Shown: positions 23,490 to 35,174 of the stretch, piece after piece
Layout of the letters: every line of letters starts with the position of its first letter
How positions within the stretch are numbered: position 1 is the first letter of the stretch
Source: Haemonchus contortus
Lineage: Eukaryota; Nematoda; Chromadorea; Rhabditida; Trichostrongylidae
Direction: 5' to 3'
Assembly (NCBI GenBank): GCA_000469685.2
Contig: LS997566.1
Span: 836,001 to 900,000 of the forward strand
Length of the DNA stretch: 64,000 bases
Notes under the pieces: generated by a model
What the model saw: only the letters and a program-made list of their open reading frames with translations
Database searches by the model: none
What the model was told of the DNA's origin: nothing
Translations under genes and position numbers: made by a program

Positions 23490-24002
23490 AAACATTGCAA
23501 TCACTTTCTAAAAGAACGGGCAACCATGTCAAAAGGTGTCAGAAATTCCAGTCATTTTTCAAAAGCGGCCCTTACAAGAGACTTTCCAGAAAAGGGCTGG
23601 ATTCTTCATTTTTTCCAAAAAACGCATTTTCTGAACGCATTTAGATACGCTGAATCGAATGGCTCTCGTAATTGCTCTCTAATGCCTGGAAGCCGATATG
23701 TGCTTTGCTCAATATTAGATTTTGAGCAAAGAAAGTCATTGAAGTAAACCGATATTTGGCGCTGCCACCCTACTTTGGCGGTGTCTCTTCGCGAGTACAT
23801 TATGTAGAAGACTTTGTTGGCTGCTTGGCTTTTGATTTTAATAATATATATCCATTCTACCATCCACTCCAACTATTTTTGAGGAAACCAGTAACTTGGC
23901 ACGGTTCCGAATCTTCGATCTACTTGATTTCATGGTCTGATTTTTTTGCTCTTGACGAATACTAGTAATAATACGATCACTGGTAATCACTATGTGATCG
24001 GG
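23490..24002. other. no confident gene
   Basis: Open frames on both strands overlap here without splice signals. Confidence 0.4.
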
Positions 24003-24250
24003 GCGGGCTTCGCTCCGCGCGTCTGTCGAAACTAGGTCACACCGCAGCCGTCGCACGCGGCGCGTCGGCCCTCGACTCTTGGCGGACGTCGCAGTTTTCA
24101 GCGGTGCGTACGACTTGCACTTGGTCAACAGCAGTCAGCATGAAGAACAGATAAACTGACACTTAAAAGCTGTACCGTCACCTCGAGGTTGCATTGGGCT
24201 GCGCCGCGCGCGAAGCGGGCAGTTGGCGCGCGGAACGAACATTCCCCATG
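24003..24250 (+). repeat. GC-rich dispersed repeat (family 6, copy b)
   Basis: Same block order as copy a: GTCGAAACTAGGTCACACCG, CAGCCGTCGCACGCGGCGCG, GACTTGCACTTGGTCAACAG, and the run ending GGGCTGCGCCGCGCGCGAAG. It ends near GGAACGAACATTCCCC. Confidence 0.7.
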
Positions 24251-24385
24251 TGATTGTTCTTAGGGACATCTATGGTGGGTTAGCTATTGCGTTTTGCAAG
24301 ACTTTTTCTAGATATCTACAGGCTACGCCTGAACTAACTGTGGTCTGAACGTCGTTAAATCATAATGAATCCCGAATATTTTTTG

Positions 24386-24424
24386 GCTTCCAGGCTCTGA
24401 CGAAGGCGATTGGCCAAAACGTTA
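24386..24424 (+). ncRNA. degenerate hammerhead-ribozyme-like motif
   Basis: CTGACGAAGGC-GATT-GGCCAAAACGTT has the arrangement of a hammerhead core: CTGANGA, a short stem GGC/GCC, then a near-GAAA, followed by ACGTT, which can pair with AACGTC about 60 bases upstream. The GAAA is changed to AAAA and stem I pairs poorly, so activity is unlikely. Such cores are known in Penelope-like and other retroelements. Confidence 0.25.
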
Positions 24425-24540
24425 AGTGAATAAAAATTACCAAGCGGCTATCGCGTGTGCTAGGGGCTCTAGCCATGAGAGTCGGAGCCACATGAGCTGA
24501 TTTTCATTATAGGCTTTTATCGGATTTATGTGTTACCGTT

Positions 24541-24790
24541 CAAACCTCGCCCCCTGTGGGCGAAGCCTGGTCCTGCCACCCACCATAAGTGTCCCCATCT
24601 GTCGCCTGTACTCCTAAGTTTGAACTTTCTAGGTCCATGGGGACGGGAGTTATGAATTTTTGCTCAAACCCCGCCTCCTGGAGGCGGAGTCTGGTCCTGC
24701 TGCCTACCATAAATGTTCCCATCCTGTCGCCTGTGCTCCTAAGTTTGAACTCTCTAGGTCCATGGGAACCGAAGTATGAATTTTCGTAAG
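24541..24790 (+). repeat. tandem duplication, two units of about 122 bases
   Basis: Unit 1 begins CAAACCTCGCCCCCTGTGGG and unit 2 CAAACCCCGCCTCCTGGAGG; both run through CTGGTCCTGC, GTCGCCTGT and CTCCTAAGTTTGAACT to TAGGTCCATGGG and a TATGAATTTT end. The units are about 85 percent alike by eye. A GC-rich stretch with further GGCGGG and CCGCC motifs continues to the microsatellite. Confidence 0.75.
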
Positions 24791-25232
24791 AGGGATGTGA
24801 GCTTTGAGGCACGCTCCGCCCTTTGTGGGCGGGCCTCCGCTGACGACATTAATGCTGGAGACACCTTCGCCAATGCTTCTCCCACATCAACTTTTTCCTG
24901 CTCTGTTGGCTTTCTCCAAACCGAGTTATGAATGTTTTCATATTGCATTGCATTTTTTGAAAACGGCCCGCCCATCGGGAGTGGGTCTCCCAAATCGGTC
25001 TAACTTACCAATGCACACCTCCAGTCATCTTTAAACCCCAGTTTTGAAGCCGTCTCGTGACTGAATTTGAAATCATGGTCCTCAGTACAGCCCATTTCGA
25101 TGCACGCCACGCCCACTGTCGGCGGGGCTCCGCCAAGCTGATGTGTGCTTTATACTTCTCGGGACATGGCCCACCAATCCCACGCTTGACCCGGTCTTTC
25201 CAGGCAGATCTAAAGAAGCTAAGGAATTTCGT

Positions 25233-25745
<513 letters not shown>

Positions 25746-26935
25746 GAAGCGCTTTAGAGTAAGTAGAATAATATTTTAGCTGAAACTTCATAGAAGAATA
25801 CCAAGGGCAATTCGATATTATTTAAATGTACTAATACCAAAATGAATACCGACATGCAAGGCGACGAAAACGGAATCACTAGGGATCCAAAACAGTTAAA
25901 TGTTGCTCTCTAGACGTTTGCGATTAATAATTATACAATATTGTTTATAAGATGAGTGTACCGCAGTCGTACGCTAAAATTCGTTCGTTTTCTTCTCTTC
26001 ATGATTCATTTAGAAACGTATTTTGCACCCTTCTGGAACAACTCAATTGCTTCTAACATATAGTCCACTCTGAACTAATTTTGTTAAGCGGCAATGTTAT
26101 TATTAGTTGGATGAATATTCGTTTTTCAGCCTGTTTTTCGTTGTTATTTTCGCTGGTCTGTTTCATTAAATCGTCACATTTGCGATCGGCCGCTGAGGAG
26201 GCCACCATGGTGATCGACGAATACTGATTAATGACGTCATCCTCAAGCTTTTTACTCCAAAAACCCATTGCTTTTGATCATGCATATATTCTGTGCACGA
26301 TTTCAGAATGTTCGGTTCATTTCTAAGTTGTCTACGTCGACGATCAATGTTTGACATTGTGGGCGCCATTGTGTCTGTGATTGTTAATAAGGTTATTATA
26401 TTTAGATTACTTCAGTGTTACTTGCCTAGATCAGCAGCTCATCAGCATTTACGGTAACTCTTGAAATATTGCCAAATTCGTTTGTTGTTGTTTAGAAAAT
26501 GTAGGTTTGTGAACGCAATACGAGACACAGAGTGTATGACATCATAAGGAGCCATTGAAGAGGCGGGTCTTCCCTTGAAGAGGCGGGTCTCCCTTAATCA
26601 AAGTGGCACCGCTTCAACATCTATTAATGATGCTAGATGCCCGTCCTATCAATAGCTTTGGCTGTCCCATTAAGTTTTCCGCAGTTCCCTAATCGGCAAA
26701 AAAGTGCTGAGCTGTAGACCAGGGATTCCTTCCGTGGTGTGGATAAACGGCACTATTGACGGCCCCACTCTCCGCGCGATATCATACCCGTTGTGCTGTT
26801 CTCGTATTGTATTGGTGCTCCACAGAAAACACCTAATTTTATCTATTGTGACTTGATCATTTGTACATAATTATTGATTTGACTCAGGTGATAATACAGG
26901 GGAGAAATTGAGACGTAAAGGTAAAATTGAGATTT
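25746..26935. other. no confident gene; overlapping minus-strand frames at 26053-26369
   Basis: Two minus-strand frames (26166-26369, beginning MAPTMSNIDRRRRQLRNEP, and 26053-26268, containing KKLEDDVINQYSSITMV) overlap and look as if one continues the other after a frame change near 26270. No intron fits. This could be a small pseudogene or chance. Near 26555-26594 a 20-base unit containing GAAGAGGCGGGTCT occurs twice in tandem. Confidence 0.25.
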
Positions 26936-27019
26936 CCCCAAGCACACCTGCTGTTAGTGCTCATGGAATATAGTGTTTACAAATATTCTACGGGCACTAA
27001 CAGCGGGAGTGCTTTGGGG
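26936..27019 (+). repeat. 84-base hairpin element
   Basis: CCCCAAGCACACCTGCTGTTAGTGC at the left pairs with GCACTAACAGCGGGAGTGC and TTTGGGG at the right, with a few mismatches, around a loop of about 20 bases. The pairing extends outward through AAAATTGAG and CGATTTT, so the whole unit may be about 115 bases. It could be a short foldback element or a hairpin RNA source. Confidence 0.6.
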
Positions 27020-27143
27020 AGTTTTTCGATTTTGTTGATATCGAATTTTCGATATCGGTGAGCAAACGGTGCGTGAAGCAGTTTGTTCAGAGAGTGAGTA
27101 ATAATATTGTCTCAATTTCGCCTTTCACCTGCGTGGACGCTAT

Positions 27144-27215
27144 GGCTGCTTTCATAGTCCGCCGGCCGGCCGGCCGGCACGCGCGCCGGCACGCCGGCGG
27201 ACTATGAAAGCAGCC
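27144..27215. mobile_element. palindromic GC-rich element (family 2), minimal 72-base copy
   Basis: The element begins GGCTGCTTTCATAGTCCGC and ends with its exact inverse GCGGACTATGAAAGCAGCC, with only CCGG-rich DNA between them. TAT flanks both sides (27141-27143, 27216-27218), a 3-base target duplication. It is a nearly pure pair of termini. Confidence 0.85.
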
Positions 27216-29469
27216 TATGCGTCTGTAGTGTAGATTAAATATGTCGATTTGGGTTTCATGTATTTTGTTCTGAGAATTGTACATCTTTTCTCGAATAGTA
27301 TCATGGCTATCTCCTCGTCAAAGTGCTTCAGACGACTTCAACTCTTCACGATGAGAGTTGTCTAGAGAATTTTATCACGTTGTGCCTTCCTTATGTACGC
27401 CGGTGTACTGAGCAAAGTTTTTGAATGAATATTTTTCTCACATATATCTCATGCAGAGCCCTCCATCCACTCATTCGTGCCGAACCCACACCCATCCGAG
27501 GGGGGATGGGTTTGGCCCGAGTCTGGTGAAAGAGCGAAAAATTTGCCAAACTAGGAATGGGGGAGCGAATGCGGTACCCCAAATGCGACACGAGATAGGG
27601 CGTTGTGGAGATGGGTCTTACCCGCTTCGCTCGCATTCAAAATTGATAGAACGATGCAACAATTTCGAATCCGCTAAGGTGCTCGTCGACGACCAATTTC
27701 CCACACCCGGCCTCGGCTCTCCGGCTGAGTCCAGTAATATGGAGTGTGGACTCGGCCGTCGAGCCGACGCCCCTCAGTTGCAGGTGGTCAAGATCAGTAC
27801 CGTATCCTTTACTGTTCGTACTTGTGAACATCACTGAATGAGATATTACAGACAGTAAGAGATTACCTCAGGGAAACAGGAGAGCGGTCGTGTCGAGTAC
27901 TCCATGTGCACCGGTTCTCTTTACCTCTCTCTCAGCGATTGGCACGGAGCACACGAGCAGTGCGGTGTACGGTCCTGTTTCTGTACAAAGTTCCAGGGGT
28001 ATTGGCAGAGACGTCTTCCGCCAAAATCGGCTTATGACAGACATCCATGAGTCAAAGGAGCGTTGACCTACTTGGTTAGCCGAAGTGGTTGGAGGGGAAG
28101 GTTTCGCAAATTAATTTTGGGAGCTGGTATCTCAAAAATTCTGAAAGTTCCGCTGAGGTCGAGATGTAGCAAACGTTTGAGACCGAAATAACGCAGATGT
28201 CTGCCTCTTATATTCTATCATTGTTTGAACAAATGGTGCGCTGATTGAATTCTTGCTATGCATTATCCCAATTGCTGCACAAGTCCGAATCTGAATCTTG
28301 GCCTTGTCAGACATGAGTCCACATACCTATCCCCTGCGCCAGCGACACATAATATGGCCGATGAGCACTCCGACCCGGCACAGTCGTAAAATGGTCACCA
28401 ACAATTTCCTCTAGCGGCGCCGAGCGAGCCAAATTATGCTCACTAGCGCCACCTCGAAAATATATCCTCTCTGGGACATGGAATTGCCGACCGAAGAAAA
28501 ATGTTTCTATGATGCACATGGCGCATGCACCCTAGGATGCTCAGTAAGAATTCGAGCTTTGACAGGCTCGGGAAGCCATCCGTGTTGCGTTCCAACGAGT
28601 CCTTCTAGCTGATGAACTGTATTCGGTGCTGCGATCGTATGTGAATGGCGAAGTGGTTCGTGTGGTTCAATGGGTTTGGAGGATGTTTTTCACTTCTATG
28701 CAAGAACATAGGTTTTTATCAGTCTGTCACCTCTTCACTGTCCCATACGATCACATCATTGCACCACTGTTCTGAATTCTCTTCATATCTGCGAGCATAG
28801 AGAATTTTTTGGTGACATCAAGAACCCCACTCACAAGGGGAATAGAACTACCTAATATGTGATTGAGAAGTTCCAATTCTATCCGCTATACCACATAAAA
28901 GGCCGTGAAATGAGTTTTGATTGCTGCAGACTGGTTGAATTTCAGGGTTGAGAATTTGACTTTGAAATTGACGAAGCCTTTCTCATCCCCTCACCCAACA
29001 TACATATATTTGTTGAGAACCTACAATTTGTGGTCAATTTTTTGCAAAGTAAAAATAAGTTACCCGAACAGAATACAAAAAAAGGAAACTAGTTCCAGAA
29101 AACTCGTATAAAATCATAAAAGAGACACCTATGGAATAAAAAAGTGCACCGACGAACACCAAAGTTTTTTCCTAAGTCTTCTCATAAGATGTTCCTCAGC
29201 AAAAGGAGCCTTCATGAGGCTCTGAGTAGAAGGCTTTTACAGGATCAATGTGTACTCAGATCAAAATGGCAAGATGTAAAAAGTACGAACTGTACTAGTA
29301 TAAAAGAGGTTCTACATCTGGTCTGGTTCAGCTTCACCCGGCATCAAGAACCGCATTGGTCAAGCTCTACCCCATACCAGGTACTTGATAGCGATACCAA
29401 CAGCTCCGGCTTTCCCTCTGTGCTGATTCGAAGCCGTATGTTCCCACCGTTTGAAGTTGTGCTGCCGTC
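27216..29469. other. no confident gene
   Basis: A minus-strand frame at 28329-28519 ends at a GTATGT donor, but the same DNA is also open in a second minus frame and no partner exon was found. The GC-rich segment 27470-27780 is open in several frames and may be a repeat. Confidence 0.35.
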
Positions 29470-29540
29470 GGGGGGAACGTCCGTTACGCTTATCTGTTGA
29501 AACTAGGTCCCCGCCTGTTTCGCGCACGATGTTTTCCAGA
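29470..29540 (-). repeat. fragment of family 6 GC-rich repeat
   Basis: GGAACGTCCGTTACGC followed by GTTGAAACTAGGTCCCC reproduces the two terminal blocks of family 6, brought close together, as if the centre had been deleted. Confidence 0.5.
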
Positions 29541-29783
29541 CAAGGACCTCAATTTGAAATGAATATTGTGAAGAGTCGGATGGGAACGGCCACTTGCTCC
29601 AAAATGGAAAAGGTAGAACAGCTCCGTCCAAGTGAACATGGATGATTCTGCATGAAACTGCCTGCAAAAGATGGGAGAATGGCTACAAAATAGGATTCGG
29701 CAATCATGAGACGACGAATTTCGCGCAGTTATGCACACCGACTACATACAAAATACGGGCTAAACAGAGTGCAGGCCATCATA

Positions 29784-30139
29784 GGCTGCTTTCATAGTCC
29801 GCAGGCAGGCGCGCAGGCGCGCTGGCGCGCAGGCAGGCGCGCTGGCGCGCTGGCGCGCAGGCAGGCGCGCTGGCGCGCTGGCGCGCAGGCAGGGGCGCAG
29901 GCAGTGCTAGGGGGGAGGAGGGAGGCAGACAGTGTAAGGCAAACAGTCCACGCCCCTTCGAAGGTTGTTTGTTTTCAACCCCTCGAAGGGGCGTGGATGT
30001 TTGCCTCACACTGTCTGCCTCCCTCCTCCCCCCTAGCACTGCCTGCGCCCCTGCCTGCGCGCCAGCGCGCCAGCGCGCCAGCGCGCCTGCCTGCGCGCCA
30101 GCGCGCCTGCGCGCCTGCCTGCGGACTATGAAAGCAGCC
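29784..30139. mobile_element. palindromic GC-rich element (family 2), 356 bases
   Basis: It has the same ends as the copy at 27144, flanked by ATA on both sides (29781-29783, 30140-30142). Each arm holds a GC-rich satellite of GCGCGCTG and GCAGGCAG units, the left arm slightly longer, then GTGCTAGGGGGGAGGAGGGA, AGGCAGACAGTGT and CCACGCCCCTTCGA, with a tiny loop (TTTGTT) near 29970. The whole element is a near-perfect foldback. Its open frames (AGAQARWRAG repeats) are by-products of the satellite. Confidence 0.92.
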
Positions 30140-30142
30140 ATA

Positions 30143-31188
30143 ACAATCAGCTGCCTCCATCAGCACTTTCGGACCGTTTTGACTTCAGGTTTGCTCATCA
30201 CTGCCTCACCTAGGGAGTGAGAGGGGACAGACGAACGGCACTAGTTTTTGTACAACTATTGGAAACACTTGCTCGTACGTCTTTGCACCGAATGAGGCGG
30301 TCATCGACCAAGCCTAGCGAGTGTGTCAGAGCGACCTTCCTGGCTTGGTCGGGTGAACCGGAAAGAACGAAACGACTGATGTTTCTCTATATTCTTTCTA
30401 TATTTCTATATTTATATTTTTTCGCTGTCTGAACTCAAAAAGTGTGGCTTGGGCTGTCGAGATAGTTTTGCGATGGAGTACTAGCAATGATTGGCCTCTT
30501 GAAACCAAGCATCACTTGACCAAATGCACTCAATCTCAAAACCCATCCCTTCACCATTTCTAACCCAGTCCTAATGATATTTATTTATTTATTGACTTAT
30601 TCAATACACTCAAGGGTGTACCATACAACATAATATATCAAAAAGTCTGTGCGAGCAATGTTACTATTGTTACTGTCGTTGTTGTGATTCTTTTGTTACA
30701 TTACATATTATTGTTCTCTCCAATCAGCTGTTCGAATCTTCGACAAAACTGCTCCACCGAGGATCGTGCAGCCTCTGTAAGAGACGGCAGAGAAGACGGC
30801 TCTTTTATGGCAATATAGAATAAAGTCTAACTTTAAACCTCTTTTACGCTATAACTGGGTCGTTTTTTGACGAGATAGCGGTCTATGTGCTAACCTTAAA
30901 GACCACGGACTCATTTCATAGCACAAGCCAAAACAATTTTTATCGTTAACTGTGTCTTCTGGCCTTGCATGTAACGCGATGATTCTGAGAAAGCGTTTTT
31001 TTTTTCGGGGCGCAATTCAGAGCAAACAATCAAGTCGACTATTCCATAAGAATCGATTACCCTTTCCTGAAATCAACGGGCTTTGGATGCGATAAATTGC
31101 GGAAGGGAGAAGGCAGCTCTTTTTCTGTTGTTGCTATATGTCTTTTCAAAGGTGGTAATGCACTCACAGTAACCTCCCAAATTAAGTC
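30143..31188. other. no confident gene
   Basis: I see no exon chain. An ATTTATTTATTTATTGACTT run lies at 30580-30600, and 30946-30962 resembles a decayed family 1 right end. Confidence 0.4.
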
Positions 31189-31191
31189 AGT

Positions 31192-31506
31192 GGCTGCTTT
31201 CATAGTCCGCCGGTGTGCCTGCGTGTCAGCCGAGGTAGTGCTAGCTGGGAGGAGGGAGGCAGACAGTCGGTCGACGCGGTCGCGTCGCAACCAAGCCCCT
31301 TCCAAGAGCTGAAAACAAAGAAAAACAATATCAAAAACCATTTGCACAAGCCCTGGTTGTTTGATTTTTGGCCTTGTTTTTTCTTTGTTTTCAGCCCCTC
31401 GAAGCGGCTTGGGCGCGATGCGACCGTCTGCCTCCCTCCTCCCCCCTAGCACTACCTCGGCTCGCACGCTGGCACGCCGGCGGACCGGCGGACTATGACA
31501 GCAGCC
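31192..31506. mobile_element. palindromic GC-rich element (family 2), 315 bases
   Basis: It begins GGCTGCTTTCATAGTCCGCC and ends GGCGGACTATGACAGCAGCC (one change), flanked by AGT on both sides (31189-31191, 31507-31509). The inner arms share GTGCTAG..GGGAGGAGGGAGGC and the following AGACAGT with the 29784 copy. The centre is a different inverted repeat around AAAACAAAGAAAAAC and GTTTTTTCTTTGTTTT. Confidence 0.9.
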
Positions 31507-31509
31507 AGT

Positions 31510-32929
31510 CAATGAACTTAAAGTAGGGGAACAGGGTAAGTGAGTCAGTAAAGAGCCCTGATTATGAAAGGAATACAGAAAACGCGAAAACGGGATCAAA
31601 TAAAGTGGACAAAAAAGAGACAAGGAGAGAAAAGAAAAACGATTGAAGGCTGAGTTACACGCCGTAATACGATCACATGGGGTATAGATGAGAGAGTAAG
31701 GGACTCGCGCTCAGCCTACCCAAGTCCCCTGTTTCAACCTTACTGTAAACATTTTTTTTATGATAACGCCACAAATCGTCTCCCTTGTCGAATATCAAAT
31801 GGACTGGCTTTATCTTCCACTTTGCCCTCGAATTCCATCCTCAAAAAAGTTTCCCAACCTGTTTATAGTACAAAAGAAGAACAATTCGAAATTTATTTGC
31901 ATTACAATTCTTTCTGAGTACCAGGAATATCATTTACGTGGTTTTTCCTACTACTAGCAAGAATCGGCGATCGGTTACAAGCAGCCGACGTTGGGATACT
32001 CCTTGCGTAAATACACCGTATTTACAATGAGGAACTGAGTAGCTCGGGTACTGTTTACATAAGAGGTGGAGATGGTTTGAACATGCGAGTCAGTGATCAT
32101 TGGTAATCCCTTTGATAGTGTCTGAGCACTGCACAATACCCTATGCAAAAGTGTATTCAACAACACAATCCGGATTTCCTTCACAGTTCATGTTCTAAAG
32201 CTACATAGCACATCATTACTAAGTTATCAAGGTGAGGCTTTGAACATTAATCCAAAACTTAGGAGTTGTTGGTCAGTAGAAGAAACGCTCTGTGCCCCCC
32301 TCGCCCTCTCCGAAAATTCCATAGGTTCAGTATGACTAAAAACTGGTTTTGAATGAATGAATGCAAAAGGATAATACATTTTTCGCGGACGATTTCAGAA
32401 GCTCGCTTCCAGAAAAACGATGGCAATTTCAATGGACCTGAAAATGAACGAATCAAGAGGGGTTAGATGAAAAAATAAGCCCTTCCCTAAGAGAGTACTG
32501 TCGTGTCATTTCGAAAATAGTAAATCATTGCAAAGCCATCTCCCTTCTGTGAAAACGGACCAGACCTTGACAATGTCATTACTGGAGTTGTGCACAGTTA
32601 CAGAGGACAACTTTAGTAAGTGATTTTTATGGGACTGTACAGCGAGAACAAAGTTCTTACCCGCCACTACGTGGCTAACTCTAAAACAGCCATGAAATCA
32701 GGAGAAAACAGACAAATGAGCATCTACCCTTAATTTAAAAACACTTTAAGGATTCTCAAAGGGATTAAGATGAAGCTTTCGGCGTTTCCTTGCGATATGC
32801 TTCCACACTTTATTCCATTCAGGATTTTAGTGGAGTTTTGAACGCGTATATGATTAATGGAGTGCTATTGCAATAAACAAATCAGTCTTTTTATCCTCTC
32901 AGAACAGTTTGGTATCTTTTGACCGACCC
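31510..32929. other. no confident gene
   Basis: No paired splice signals or known repeats were found. Confidence 0.4.
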
Positions 32930-33025
32930 CGAAAAGATGGCGGATTCGGAGCGATACTGGGCCGGGATTCGATCACCGGACCATGCGTGTGTGATAGTGT
33001 GCCACTTGCCACATCACAACTCCCG
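32930..33025 (-). repeat. SINE head fragment
   Basis: On the minus strand this contains GTGGCAAGTGGCACACTATC, the SINE A-box region, and GGTGATCGAATCCCGG, the B-box region, but nothing of the body beyond about 95 bases. Confidence 0.7.
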
Positions 33026-33222
33026 ACCGAGGTTGCGTAAGTCCATTCTGTTGTACCGTATGCGCCCGCTCACACTTCGAACGTGGACTTTGAGTGAATT
33101 CGGGGCGAGTACTTGTACGAACGTTGCATCTTCTAGTCATTTATGTACCTACTCATTGAGTAGCAAGCAATACCAGAGGTTCTGGACGAAATGTCTGATC
33201 GCAAAGAAAGCATTCATAACGG

Positions 33223-33262
33223 AGCAGTGCAGTCAACACTGATAGGTGTTGACTGCACTGCT
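33223..33262 (+). repeat. perfect 17-bp hairpin
   Basis: AGCAGTGCAGTCAACAC and GTGTTGACTGCACTGCT pair without mismatch around the 6-base loop TGATAG. It is not followed by a T run. It is too short for a typical microRNA precursor. Confidence 0.85.
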
Positions 33263-33995
33263 GAAAGCAAATTCTATGAAGTCGTCTACAAGTTTGCATA
33301 GTACAGAAACAGCCGGAGGCAGAGCGAACCTTTACTTGTAAGTCGATACAAAAACAGAACAAAGGTAGCAACGGTTCAAGCCCTGCAGTGAAGTGTCCCT
33401 GGACAACCCATAGATTTCGAGTTGTTTACGTCGTCATGCAAAATGGCACCCAATGGGGAACAACAGCCAGCTTAATCTATCACAGGCCTACTACCATTGC
33501 TGTGTCTTCAATTATTTTCAAGAAAATGAGTTCCTCTCTTCAAGATTATCTAGGAGAAAACTGGTTATTTGGAAGCCTTACTGGAGAAAGATTTTCAATT
33601 CCTTAACTTTGGACTGGTAGTATTTCGAAATAAATCTAGACAGACTGAATATTCTCGCGGAAAATTGAAGTGTTTTACAGTTTCCATACTCGACGAAAGA
33701 AGATTACATGAGCCTGACTGCTAGAGTCATGAACAGAAAGAAGAATAGGGGATGTCGTCGTTACTACACAAGAGCAATAGTCAGTAGTTACTCCTGAAGT
33801 AACTCCTTGATGTATATATCCAGCATATCAACAGCTGACTGGTATAACAACTCGCCATGACTAGCCACTTAACAGTGTGACTTGCTACCGACCATCGACT
33901 AACAGCTATGGCCCTTCCGTCTATCCCTGGAGTTTAGACGACAAATTGTCTCGAATTTTTAGAACATGGGAGGACTGTCTGAGACGCTACTTGAG

Positions 33996-34123
33996 TTCTC
34001 GGATACCAAGACTACGTGCATCCGGAGAAAGCATTTGCGCTCAAAGGTCGTCCCGTAAAATCGTTCCCCATCATGTTTGCCCTTAGAAGAGGAGACGGAT
34101 ATAAGTGGTACAACACGGATAAT
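33996..34123 (+). CDS. possible exon, weak PAS-like pattern
   Basis: After a weak acceptor (CTACTTGAG) 42 codons stay open to a GTAAGC donor. The residues include GYQDYVHPEKAFALKG and RRGDGYKWYNTDN. The spacing of a VHPE segment and an R.GDGYKW.. strand recalls a PAS domain, but it is too short for a whole one and no partner exon is certain. The preceding frame at 33877-33995 is also open. Confidence 0.22.
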
Positions 34124-34766
34124 GTAAGCGAAACTCCTCTGTCTGTTCAATCTCTGTTATCCTCCCAGACTTACTGTAGCAGTGATTTTCAGTGGACCTT
34201 CTAGTGATGCTTTTCTGTCTTTTTTTTTCTGTAAAATACGAAATGCTTCAGGAAGACCACACAATTAGGAACTATTTACGACTAAAACGAGTAGTTTAAG
34301 CTTTAGAAGTACTTCATCAGGCCTTGAAAGATGTGTCGACCCCATAGTCCCAATCGATCGCATTTTTACGACAGCGCTCGGACTCACAGCCAAGGAACCT
34401 GGCCACAATTCCAATTTTCATGCTCTGTAGATAGTGCTAATTCAAATCCTGCTCTACCGAATGTTTTACATATTTTGATGGGGCACACATTGGTTACGAC
34501 AACCTATTTTCCCGTCCACTGCACAAATCTTGCCATTATCCAATTTGGGCGATTCTCGAAAACATACATACACGCATTTACACACGTATATACCCACATC
34601 ATATACATGCACACACACGCGAGCAGGCTGTCATCTCGATCATAGAAGTGGCACTTGTCTTTGAATGAAGTTGTCTATCACCAGAATCCATGTTCCATGG
34701 ACGACTTTCTAGATCCTCTCTGATCACATTTCTAATGTTCTCGTCTAGTGAAAAAAGAAACCGTTC

Positions 34767-34951
34767 ATGGATGCTCCGCTTTACGCCATACTTCTAAGAC
34801 ATTTTCAAAGACGGAAAGATAGTGAAATATGTATGGGACCTCCGCAAACGAGCATCGGATTAGATGTACTGGCCGTCTTTGTACTTACAACTTTTCAGGA
34901 GATAGCGTTTGAAAACTTAAGTGACCAAGAAACAGTCGTAGATATTGAAGT
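34767..34951 (+). CDS. possible upstream exon of the 35830-36292 gene
   Basis: This frame (starting MDAPLYAILLRHFQRRKD, ending SDQETVVDIE) stays open to a GTATCA donor in phase 0, which would join in frame to the exon at 35830. It contains a short hydrophobic run (DVLAVFVLTTF). Its 5' boundary is unclear because a stop codon lies just after the nearest acceptor. The 878-base intron would contain the SINE at 35175. Confidence 0.28.
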
Positions 34952-35098
34952 ATCAATCTGATGAAGCGCAAGAAAAGATCCGAAGTCAACCTCTTATCAA
35001 TGAGCTATTGAAATGGTGGAGTCTTCCGCGCCGTCAGCGCCACATATGGTGTACAAGGGGGCCACAAATTTATCCAAGTGGGATACCTCATAAGCCAT

Positions 35099-35118
35099 TC
35101 CTATCGTGAACTGTGCCT
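35099..35118 (+). mobile_element. solo terminal repeat of family 1
   Basis: CTATCGTGAACTGTGCCT followed by TTGA matches the right end of the TTAA-flanked family 1 elements. No left end is visible within several hundred bases upstream. Confidence 0.5.
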
Positions 35119-35174
35119 TTGAGCCTGAAAATATTACTGCGTTGACTGATTGCTTTTGTTTGAACGCTTCAACA

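Noticed and set aside
29706..30220. Ala/Arg/Gly-rich open frames on both strands
   Set aside because: They lie entirely in the GC-rich foldback element and are mirrored on the other strand by its symmetry.
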